A stretch of 33,283 nucleotides of DNA, from NCBI RefSeq assembly GCF_000775285.1, contig NZ_JJML01000013.1, positions 1 to 33,283 of the forward strand. The letters run 5' to 3'. The notes beneath the pieces were generated by a model. The model worked only from the letters and a program-made list of their open reading frames with translations. It did no database searches and had not been told where the DNA came from. Positions 1 to 8,945 of the stretch are shown here, piece by piece. A program made the position numbers and the translations under genes. This stretch comes from Neosynechococcus sphagnicola sy1. GTDB taxonomy: Bacteria; Cyanobacteriota; Cyanobacteriia; Neosynechococcales; Neosynechococcaceae. Every line of letters begins with the position of its first letter. Positions within the stretch are counted from its first letter, which is position 1.

Positions 1-3000
1 TCATTGCCAGCACCCCCAGATAGACTGTCATTGCCAGCCCCACCAATCAAGGAATTGTTCAGGGTATTACCCGTCAAGGTGTCATTGAGGCTACCCCCCG
101 TGACATTCTCCAGTAATGTACCTGTGGCAAGGGTGAGGGTGAGATTGCCGTTGACAATTTGACTACTGCCAATAGTGCCTAGATTGACGGCTACAGCTTG
201 GGTGGTCGTTGTAGAAAAGTTGGCAATATCAGTACCAACAGAATCGGTATCGATAATGGTGTCGCTGCCGAGGGCAGAATCAGCATCGATTGTATAGGTA
301 TCGTTATTGGTACCCCCATCCAAGGTGTCATTGCCCGCATCCGCCTGGAGATTGTCATTGCCGCTACCTCCAAAGAGACTGTCATTGCCAGTGCCACCGA
401 CCAGGGAATTGTTCAGGGTGTTGCCAATGAGGACATCATTCAGGCTGCCCCCGGTGACATTCTCAATCTGAGAGCCGCTAGCTAGGGCCAGGGTAAGGTT
501 ACTATTGATGGTTTGACTACTGCCAGTGACTCCCAAATCTACGATTACAGCCTGGGTCGTAGTCGGGGAAAAGTCCAGAGTCTCAGTACCACTGATATCG
601 GTAACTGTGTCACTCCCTAGGGCTGTATTGGCATTAAATCGATAGCGGTCATTCCCGGCCCCGCCATCGAGGACATCATCCCCCGCATCACCCTGGAGCG
701 TATCGTTACCATTACCTCCAGATAGCTGATCGTTCCCTGCGCCTCCCACAAGGGAGTTGTTCCCAGTACTACCGTTCAGGATGTCATTGCTACTGCCACC
801 TATCGCATTTTCAATCGGAGTTCCACTGGATATCGTCAGCGTTAAATTACTATTGATGAATTGGCTACTGCCAACAGTGCTCAGGTTAACGGTAATGCTC
901 TGGGCTGAGGTAGGAGAAAAATCAAGGACATCGGTGCCAGCAGAGTCCGTAACCGTGTCGCTCCCTAGGGCAGAATCTGTATTGAATCGGTAGCTATCAT
1001 TGCCAGCATCCCCCTGAAGGCTGTCATTGCCTGCGTCTCCTTGCAGGGTATCATTCCCCGTATCTCCCAGAAGACTGTCATCGCCCGTTCCCCCAAGGAG
1101 TATATTTGCTCGGCTATTACCAGTTAGCAGGTCATTAAGACTACCTCCCGTTACATTTTCCATCTGGGTGGCACCTGCCAGGGTCAAGGTGAGGTTACCA
1201 TTGACAACTTGACTGGTGATCGTGGCTAAGTTGACGGTAATCGTCTGGCTGCTGGTCTCAGAGAAATCGAGGCTATCCGTACCACTGGAGTCATTGACAA
1301 GGTCGCTGCCAAGAGCTGTATTGGTGTTGAATTTATAGCTGTCATTGCCGCTACCCCCCCAACAGAGAATCAGTGCCAGCATCACCTTGGAGGGTGTCGT
1401 TGCCGTTCCCCCCGGATAGGCTATCGTTCCCTGCCCCCCCCGGACAGGGAATTGTTGAGAGTGCTGCCGGTCAGGGTGTCATTAAGGCTACCCCCGGTGA
1501 CGTTTTCTATCTGAGTAGTACTTGCCACCGTCAAGGTGAAGTTGCTATTCACAACCTGACTTGAGGTGGTTCCCAGATTCACCGTGATGGTCTTGGTGGT
1601 GGTACCAGAAAAGTCGAGGCTATCTGTAGTCCCACTGGCATCGTTGACAAGGTCACTGCCCAAGGTGGTGTCTGTGTTGAACCGATAGCTGTCGTTCCCA
1701 TCTCCACCGAAAAGCTGATCGTTGCCTGCTTCCCCAGTAAGGGTATCGTTGCCACTACCACTACCACTGATGTCGCCACCATAAAGGGTGTCATTGCCTG
1801 CTCCACCCAAAAGCTGGTCATCGCCCCCGATGCCCTTGAGGATGTTATCGAGGGTACTTCCAGTTAAGACATCGTTTAAGCTCCCTCCTGTGACATTTTC
1901 AATCTGGGTGCCACTGCTCAGGGTCAGGGTCAGGTTACCGTTGATGGTTTGACTGCTGCCAGTTGTCTCTAAATTGACGGTAATGGCCTGAGTCGTGGTT
2001 TCAGAAAAATCCAGGAGATCAGTACCGCTGGAGTCAGTAATCGTGTCACTCCCCAAGGCAACATCCGTATCAAATCGATAGATGTCATTGCCATCATTGC
2101 CAAATAGCAGGTCGTTGCCAGCCCCACCACTGAGGGTGTCGTTGCCACTGCCTGCGGTATCTGCTGCGTCACCGCCATAGAGGGTATCATCGCCATCATT
2201 GCCGAATAGCTGGTCGTTGCCAGCCCCACCACTGAGGGTGTCGTTGCCACTGCCTGCGGTATCTGCTGCGTCGCCGCCATAGAGGGTATCATTGCCATCA
2301 TTGCCGAATAGCTGGTCGTTGCCAGCCCCACCACTGAGGGTGTCGTTGCCACTGCCTGCGGTATTTGCTGTGTCGCCGCCATAGAGGATATCATCGCCGT
2401 CATTACCCAACAGCAGGTCGTTGCCTTCATTGCCGCTGAGGGTGTCAATGCCACTGCCCACGGTATTTGCTGCGTCGCCGCCATAGAGGGTATCATCGCC
2501 ATCATTACCCAACAGCAGGTCGTTGCCAGATCCAGCAATCAGTAAATCAGCACCGCTGCCAGCCGTATTGACTTCATCGCCCCCATAGAGAAAGTCATCG
2601 CCATCGCTACCGAATAATTGGTCATTTCCAGTATTCCCTCTGAGGGTATCATTCCCACTCCCAGCACTATCTAAGGTATCGCCACCGTATAGGGTGTCAT
2701 TTAATGCCAAACCAGAGATGTGGTCATTCCCTGCTAGACCGATGAGCAGATCATTGTTGTCATCCGTACCGGTAATAATGTCGTCACCTGGGGTGCCGAT
2801 AAAGGTGTTGGGTGGGGAGAGGGTGTGACTACCCAGATCGGTAAACACACCAGTGCCAATGCTGATCCACTCCTGAGATGGATCAAAGGCATCGGTATTA
2901 CTAAAGTCACCGGTGCTAACCGTGCCTTTGCGTTGGAGAGATTGATCAGCTGTACTAACACCGTTTCCTGTCCAGGCGGTGCCAGGGTCGAAGTTAATTT

Positions 3001-3394
3001 GACCAATGGAATCTACAACGGTGCCTGAGGGCACTTGCACCAGGGTAATGGCTGAGTCGCCGACATAGAACAAGCTATCGCTGGTCGTGAACTTATCGAC
3101 ACCCGTACTCGGACCCGTTGTATAGGTTGGCAGCGCATTTAACTGATCAATCAGCGCGGAATCCGTGGCATCAATACTGGCAAGAATGAACACATCCCCT
3201 GGGGGGAGTGTAATGGCAGGTAAGGGGAGAGAAATTGCCGTGGTGGAGTAGCCCGAGCCAGAATTTTGTCGCCGTGTAATTTGAATCCGATAACCCGATA
3301 GATCAACCGGATTGGTGGTGGGATTGTAAATCTCCAGCACTCGATTGTTAGTAGGGGTGGAGATATATTCCGAAAAGAACAGGTTAGTGGTCAT
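1..3394 (-). CDS. RTX-type calcium-binding protein with N-terminal lamin-tail domain (partial, two frameshifts)
   Basis: Predicted extracellular calcium-binding protein; its C-terminus lies beyond the left edge. The ATG at 3394 (MTTNLFFSEYISTP) begins right at a lamin-tail (LTD) domain of about 190 residues (LEIYNP, VDLSGYRI, LPPGDVFIL). A TTG at 3430 in the same frame is a possible longer start. The rest is RTX nonapeptides (GGAGNDTLYGGD type) forming calcium-bound beta-rolls, separated by ITVNL...IENVTGGSLND modules that recur about every 350 bp. No N-terminal signal peptide is visible, which fits type I secretion with a C-terminal signal, but no HlyB/HlyD genes are in the window. The frame breaks in the C run near 1435-1442 and again in the C run near 1364-1370. 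Removing one base from each restores continuous RTX repeats to position 1. Family assignment is firm; the biological role (adhesion, S-layer or enzyme) is unknown. Confidence 0.85.
2111..2620 (-). repeat. 102-bp tandem repeats coding for 34-residue RTX units
   Basis: About five consecutive 102-bp units, with the sequence GTCGTTGCC recurring at 2111, 2213, 2315, 2417 and 2519. Each encodes 34 residues made of three or four calcium-binding nonapeptides (for example AGSGNDTLSGGAGNDQLFG). The central units are nearly identical at DNA level, which suggests recent duplication or gene conversion and makes the copy number prone to change or to misassembly. Confidence 0.85.
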
Positions 3395-3530
3395 GGCATC
3401 GCTACGTCCTACTGAATTACCATTCCGCAACCCTTAAATAAAAGAACCTGCTGGATGAGCCTTCAAACCAGCAGGCCAAAAAAGACTGCAATCAAGCATT
3501 AACTTAGACCAAAACCAAAAATATCCAGGT

Positions 3531-3921
3531 TTAGGTCACGGAAAGCGTCCCGGAAATGGCATTAATGTTGATGGCGGAACCCAGGGTGTTAGTTTGAGCA
3601 GTACCCAGAGATCCATCTGAACCCAGGGTCAGGGCACTAATTTGGCCATTCGTGAGAGTAACGCCAAAGGTGCCAGAACCACCTACTGCAAAGGCACTGG
3701 AAGCAACACCATCATTGGCGGCACCGGCCAAGGCATTGACTTTACCTACTGCACCAGCAACCGCAGCACTGGTCACTGCGGTACCACCAGCATCAAGTGT
3801 AAACGAGGCCGCACCTGCTGCCCCCCCCCTCTCCTGCAAGGGCCGCAGGAACTAAACCTAGGGCTGCGGTGGTAGTCGCTAAAACACAAAAAGCAGCCAC
3901 TCTTGGACATTTAATAATCAT
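3531..3921 (-). CDS. Small secreted Gly/Ala/Thr-rich protein of unknown function (frameshift in C9 run)
   Basis: The ATG at 3921 opens a clear signal peptide: MIIKCPRV, then a hydrophobic stretch ending LVPAALA, a good signal peptidase I site. The frame is interrupted by a run of nine C at 3821-3829. Removing one base joins the signal peptide to the mature part (GEGGAAGAASFTLDAGG...) and gives 129 residues. The mature protein is rich in Gly, Ala, Ser and Thr, has no cysteine, and alternates small and hydrophobic residues (FGVTLTNGQISALTLG), suggesting an extracellular beta-rich or fibre-like protein. It lies about 140 bp upstream of the RTX gene on the same strand and downstream of two glycosyltransferases, so it could be exported and glycosylated. 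I do not recognise the family. The coding frame and signal peptide are well supported; the function is not. Confidence 0.7.
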
Positions 3922-4065
3922 TATTGGTTGACTCCCTGGTGTGACTGAATGGTGTGAACTAATTCAGTATGTTTTTATCTCTGAAGCTGGGATATATACG
4001 ATCTACTTGCGCCAATTCCTAGGACTCGTTCTTACAACGGTTATAACAATCCTCTTGATCCAGCG

Positions 4066-6405
4066 TCAATTAAGGTTCAATGAAGAGTTGATGAAGGTTT
4101 TTTTCTGCCACATTTGTTGATACGCAGATTCCATCTGTCGGGTAAAAATTTTGGCTTGCCACAGGGGAGCGGTGCGCCGAGATTTGTGTAACTGAAGGGC
4201 AATCTGATCGCGCAAGCTTGGATCGGAACCCAACCTAACTCCCCAATCTACGTATTCTTCCGCAGAGTAGGCAATGCCAGCGGTAATGCCGACGTTTCGC
4301 AACATACTGTAACTGTTGCGAGCTGCAAATTGTTCCCCCACCCTGGTGATGAGGGGAATTCCCATCCAGAGGGTTTCCAGGGTGGTAGTAGCGCCGTTAT
4401 AGGGGTAGCTATCGAGGACTATATCGGCGATCGCTAGATTGGCTCGATGTTCTGCCTCGGTGGAGGTACGAGGCAAAAAACGTAATCGCTGGGGACTGAC
4501 CCCCATGTCCTCAGTCAATTGATTAAACTTTGCAATGGTTGCCGCCTGGTCGGCTAATCCCTTGATTAATAAGTAGCTATTGGGTACTCGTTGCAAAATT
4601 TGTAGTTGCAACTTTACTGTGTTGAAGTGACGCTTGAAACCAGATTGCACACTCAGATAGACCACGGCATCCGGGGAAATATTTAACTGTTCCCGACGCA
4701 GGGTGGGCCGATCAACTTCAAAGCCATCCACGGCGATATAGGTTTGGGGAAGCCGCCAGATCTTTTCCTGGTAGTAATCTTGCGCTGCTTCAGGTAGTAC
4801 ATAGGGATCGGCAATGAAATAGTCAATTGTGGGCAGACCGCTGGCATCCCAGCCCAGCCAGGTGATCTGCACTGGGGCTAGTTTCAAAGCCATGACGGCA
4901 CAGGTGATGTCAAGGGTGAGACTGTCTAGATCCACTAGAATATCCAGTTGATCTTGGGCAATTTGCGCTGCAATTTCTTCAGCCTTCGTGCCAAATACAT
5001 AGGCTTGATCTGCCTGCTGGTGGTACCACTGCTGTAAGGGATCTTTTAAGTCTGGTTGATAGGCTACGAAATAGACATAAATGCGAAACTGGTCACGGTC
5101 ATGGTGCTGGAGTAAGGCTCGTGCCAAGAACCCAACGGAATGGCTACGGAGACAGTGGGAGAGATAGCCGACTTTTAGGGGGCGATGGTCAAGAACCCGC
5201 CTAGCTTCGGGGGAGGGGCGACGCAAATGGCCATCACCCTTGACTGGAGAGATGTTTTGTGAGTCAAAGACAGGAGATACCTGCCTTGGTGGTAGAAATT
5301 GTCGATAATGGTGTTCAATGCTGGTTTGGCAGAGAGCTGCGATCTGATTCTGGAGGGGTCTGTAAATTTCAGGGGCATCGACCAGATAAAGGGTCTGGGA
5401 CAGGGATAACAACAGGGGTAAGGCAACATTGACCTCTAACACCGTGGTTGATGTTGCCACAAGTGCTGTCAATGCAGATCTTTGGGCTGCACTGACTGTC
5501 AGAATTTCTTGCCAATCGGCACCGATTAACAGGCTGGTCTGCAAGATCTGTCCCAGGGCGATCGCTCGGGCCGGTAGGGTGGTGGCGGTAGCTGCTATTC
5601 TGTGGGCTGTTTCCCATGCCTGCACATAGTGATGCGAGAAGAGATAACTATTAAACAGCAAACTTAAGCCATCAGGGTGTTCTGGCTGGAGGCTGAGGAT
5701 AAGTTGGGCAAATTGCGTGGCTAGGTTGGCTCTCGATCTAACATAAAGGGCAACTTTGGCAGCCTGGAGTAACACCTCAGCATAGGCAGAAGCTGGCTGG
5801 GCATAGGGTAAGCAGGCGGAGGCAAACGCCAGGGAAATGGGGTGGATGAGGGCATTCTCTAGGACGATTTTCAGCACCAACAGCAATAGGGTTGAGTCAA
5901 GGGCTGGTGGGAGAGCTTGTAACATGGCCAGAACGTGGAGCAGCGTCCCTGGTGTGTCGGTTTGCAGGGCTGCAACGTCTGCTGCCAGTAGCGAATTCAA
6001 TAAGACATGGCAATTGTCGGAGGCAGGGAGAGACAGATGCTGTAAATTGATCGAGAGAAGTCGCTCCCTTAGCTCCCAAGCCGTCTGATAGTCCTGTTGT
6101 TGATCCCGGCGATCGGCTTCGGTCTTGAGGACTTGGACGAGTTCGGTGATCAAGGCTGTCTGTGCTTCCGGAGCGGCATTGTCCAGGGCAGACATCCAGG
6201 TTAATTGGGCTTCTAAGTCCTGGCCTTGTAAGAGCAAGGACAGACCTAAGTACCAGTAGTAACAGGTGGTTTCCGGCGAGGCGGCAATAAGGGCTTCGTA
6301 CAGGCTGGCGGCTTGACTCAAGGCACCATTCGTCAGGGCTTGGTGGGCTTTAGCGGCCTGGGACACCTGTGAATTCAGGGAAAAATCAGAGATTTTTTGT
6401 TCCAT
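4066..6405 (-). CDS. TPR-containing SPINDLY/OGT-like glycosyltransferase (GT41 type), copy A
   Basis: A 779-residue protein with TPR-like helical repeats in the N-terminal ~450 residues (for example AASLYEALIAASPETTCYYW) and a C-terminal O-GlcNAc-transferase/SPINDLY catalytic region. The latter shows VGYLSHCLRSHSVGFLARAL, DILVDLDSLTLD, APVQITWLGWDASGLPTIDY, DYYQEKIWRLPQTY, and a nucleotide-sugar-binding end (IADIVLDSYPYNGATTTLE, LWMGIPLITRVGEQFAARNS). The family transfers a sugar from a nucleotide donor to protein Ser/Thr or Asn; the substrate here is unknown. The ATG at 6405 (MEQKISDF) is chosen because it sits inside the end of the upstream paralogue, overlapping by 20 bp, which suggests translational coupling. 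The catalytic halves of the two copies are very similar and the TPR halves have diverged, which may mean different protein targets. Confidence 0.88.
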   Translation of the reverse strand: MEQKISDFSLNSQVSQAAKAHQALTNGALSQAASLYEALIAASPETTCYYWYLGLSLLLQGQDLEAQLTWMSALDNAAPEAQTALITELVQVLKTEADRRDQQQDYQTAWELRERLLSINLQHLSLPASDNCHVLLNSLLAADVAALQTDTPGTLLHVLAMLQALPPALDSTLLLLVLKIVLENALIHPISLAFASACLPYAQPASAYAEVLLQAAKVALYVRSRANLATQFAQLILSLQPEHPDGLSLLFNSYLFSHHYVQAWETAHRIAATATTLPARAIALGQILQTSLLIGADWQEILTVSAAQRSALTALVATSTTVLEVNVALPLLLSLSQTLYLVDAPEIYRPLQNQIAALCQTSIEHHYRQFLPPRQVSPVFDSQNISPVKGDGHLRRPSPEARRVLDHRPLKVGYLSHCLRSHSVGFLARALLQHHDRDQFRIYVYFVAYQPDLKDPLQQWYHQQADQAYVFGTKAEEIAAQIAQDQLDILVDLDSLTLDITCAVMALKLAPVQITWLGWDASGLPTIDYFIADPYVLPEAAQDYYQEKIWRLPQTYIAVDGFEVDRPTLRREQLNISPDAVVYLSVQSGFKRHFNTVKLQLQILQRVPNSYLLIKGLADQAATIAKFNQLTEDMGVSPQRLRFLPRTSTEAEHRANLAIADIVLDSYPYNGATTTLETLWMGIPLITRVGEQFAARNSYSMLRNVGITAGIAYSAEEYVDWGVRLGSDPSLRDQIALQLHKSRRTAPLWQAKIFTRQMESAYQQMWQKKTFINSSLNLN

Positions 6406-8675
6406 GGAAGTCGGGTAAGGGAACGATTGTCTGGACGTACCGCTGCCACATTTGTTGATAGGCCGTTTCCATCTCCCTGGCAAACTGGGGAGCATTCCAG
6501 AGGGGAGCTGAGCGGCGAGCCTGAAGGAGTTGGAGCGTGACTTGATCTCGCAGCCTGGCATCGGTGCCGAGACGGATGCCCCAGGCAACATAGTCTGAGT
6601 CGCTGTGGGCAATGCCAGCATCCACGCCCACATTACGCAGCATCGTGTAGCTGTTGCGGGCTGCAAATTGTTCTCCCACCCGAGTCACGAGGGGAATCCC
6701 CATCCACAAGGCTTCTAAGGTTGTGGTGGCTCCTGTATAGGGGTAAGTATCCAGAACCACATCTGCGATCGCCAAATTGGCGCGATGCTGTGCCTCCAGC
6801 GTTTGTAAGGGTAAAAATCGCAGGCGATCGCGATCGACCCCGGCTTGATCGGCCAACTCTAGAAAACTGGTTTTAAGTAATCCTTGATCTCCCAAACCCT
6901 TGATCAAGAGATAGCTTCCAGGAACCCCCTGGAGAATTTGTAGTTGCAAGCGGATGGTGTCAGGATGACGTTTTTTACCAACCTGAGCGGTTAGATAGAC
7001 CATGGCGCTGTCGGAAATGGCCAAATCGGCGCGATCTAGGGTGGGCAGATCAACTTCAAAGCCATCGACTGCAATATAGGTTTGGGGAAGCCGCCAGATC
7101 TTTTCTTGGTAATAATCTTGAGCTGATTCAGGCAACACATAGGGATCGGCAATAAAGTAGTCAATGGCAGGGAGACCAGCGGCATCGTAGCCTAACCAGG
7201 TGACTTGCACGGGAGCGGGTTTCAATGCCATGACGGCTAGGGTCAGCTCCAGGGTCAGGCTGTCGAGATCTACTAATACATCAATTTGATCTTGATGAAT
7301 TTGCTCTGCAATCTCCAACGTATCCGTTCCCAGAAGGCGCACCTGCTCAATGTTTTGCTTAAACCACTGCTGAACCGGGTCTTGGGAACTTTCTTGATAG
7401 TTCACCATGTAGCCGTAGATGTGAAATTGCGCCCGATCATGGTGGTGCAGTAGCGATCGCACCAAAAAACCGACGGAGTGGCGACGCAGGCAATGGGACA
7501 GGTACCCAATGCGCAACGGACGACCAAGCGCCCACTGTTGTCCGCGTTGCTGGTGTTGCTGTTGATATTGTTCGACCGCAGCAGCATAGAGCCGTTGCAG
7601 CGTGGTCTGAAAAAATCGGGAAATTGGCTGCTGACAGCGGTGAAACTGCTGGGGAGCATCTTGAAGATAGGGGAGCATGAATAAAGACAGCAGCAGATTT
7701 CCAGCTTCGGATGCCGTCAAAACGGTTGGTGGATCGGTTTCCAGGGTCAGGGCCAGGGCGGCTTGCTCCTGCCCCACCTTCAAGGCTTCTTGCCAGTAGC
7801 CACTACACATGAGCATAGAGCGGAGCAACAGATAGAGAAAATAAAGTTTTTTCAGGGGTATGGGTAGCCAGGGAGATCAATTCGCGGGTCGTTGCCATAC
7901 TCTCAGCAAAGCGTCCGCCTCGATAATAAAACTCGGACAATGACTGAAGCGTGGCTGGATCATCTGGCTGCAATTGGTTGCAGAAACCGGCTAGTTGGAC
8001 TGCCAGATCAGAGGTACCCCAAGCCAAAGATGACTGGCGAGCTGCGATCAGTAAACGATTGACCCAAGGCTGGGGGGAGGTAATGTAGGGCAGACAAGCC
8101 GCTGCAAATTTCAAAGTGGTTGGACACAGCAGAGCATCGGTGAGTAACCGCTGCAAACTCTGGTGCAGTAGCTCTGGATTCACCTGTGGTCGTGGCTCAG
8201 ATGCCAATTGGCAAAGCACTTGCCCTAGGAGCGGCGAGACTCCTGTGACAATTGCGAGTTGATCGGTATCCCTCAAAGTCTGGAGCTGTTGCGTCAAGAT
8301 TGTGGCATCCGTTGGGCTTTCGAGGGGTGGGTGCAGGTCTTGAATCTGCTCCCACAGCAACCAAGCTCCGGCATAGTCCTGGCCTTGACTACGGCGCTGG
8401 GCTTCTTGTTGCAAAATTTGAATCAGCGCTGTTTCCCAATCACCTCGTTGGTCTGGGGGGGCAGTGGCAAGCAACCCCTGCCAAGTGGTTCTTGCTGCCT
8501 CTGGTTGCCCCTGCAACAGTTGCCCCAAACCGAGATACCAGTAATGCTGTTGAATGTGAGGTTCTAGCGCAATTAACGATTGATAGAGGGCGATCGCGGT
8601 ACGGTAAGCTCCCTTTTGCAGGGCTTGTTGGGCTTCAATCCTTGGGAGTTCCCCCTGGGTGATCTGGGTGGCCAT
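6386..8675 (-). CDS. TPR-containing SPINDLY/OGT-like glycosyltransferase (GT41 type), copy B (frameshift)
   Basis: Paralogue of the following gene. The N-terminal TPR-like region starts at the ATG at 8675 (MATQITQGELPRIEAQQAL; YWYLGLGQLLQGQPEAARTT). The C-terminal catalytic region contains IGYLSHCLRRHSVGFLVRSL, DVLVDLDSLTLELT, APVQVTWLGYDAAGLPAIDY, IADVVLDTYPYTGATTTLEA and TRVGEQFAARNS. The reading frame changes within a run of six T at 7848-7853 (six A on the coding strand). Dropping one base joins ...THTPEK to LYFLYLLLRSMLMCSGYW and gives about 762 residues, matching the layout of copy A. This is the first gene of a minus-strand group that continues through copy A, and its promoter should lie in 8676-8945, shared with the divergent outer-membrane gene. 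Predicted cytoplasmic protein glycosyltransferase with unknown acceptor. Confidence 0.85.
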
Positions 8676-8945
8676 GGTTGCATCTATCGGGTTAGGACTG
8701 CGATCGCAGCGTCTGCAGCTGGGTCTGCTGGCATCCTCTATCTATAGCACTCTGCACCCGTTGTTCTCTGTGGAACCTGGCTTTCCAGAATTGGGTCAAC
8801 CCAGTTAACAATTGACGTGTCTCTTCAGTCTAAAAAGTTACTCTCAATACTCAATAATCATTACAAGCCTTGATATGGTCTGAGACTGCTCTCAGCGTCT
8901 GAGGGTCAAAAGCCCCCATTGACATTTCATTGAGTTGCTAACAGC

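Noticed and set aside
2111-2620. Regular repeats that could be taken for a CRISPR array
   Set aside because: Units are contiguous, coding and in frame (34 residues each), with no unique spacers; they are RTX repeats.
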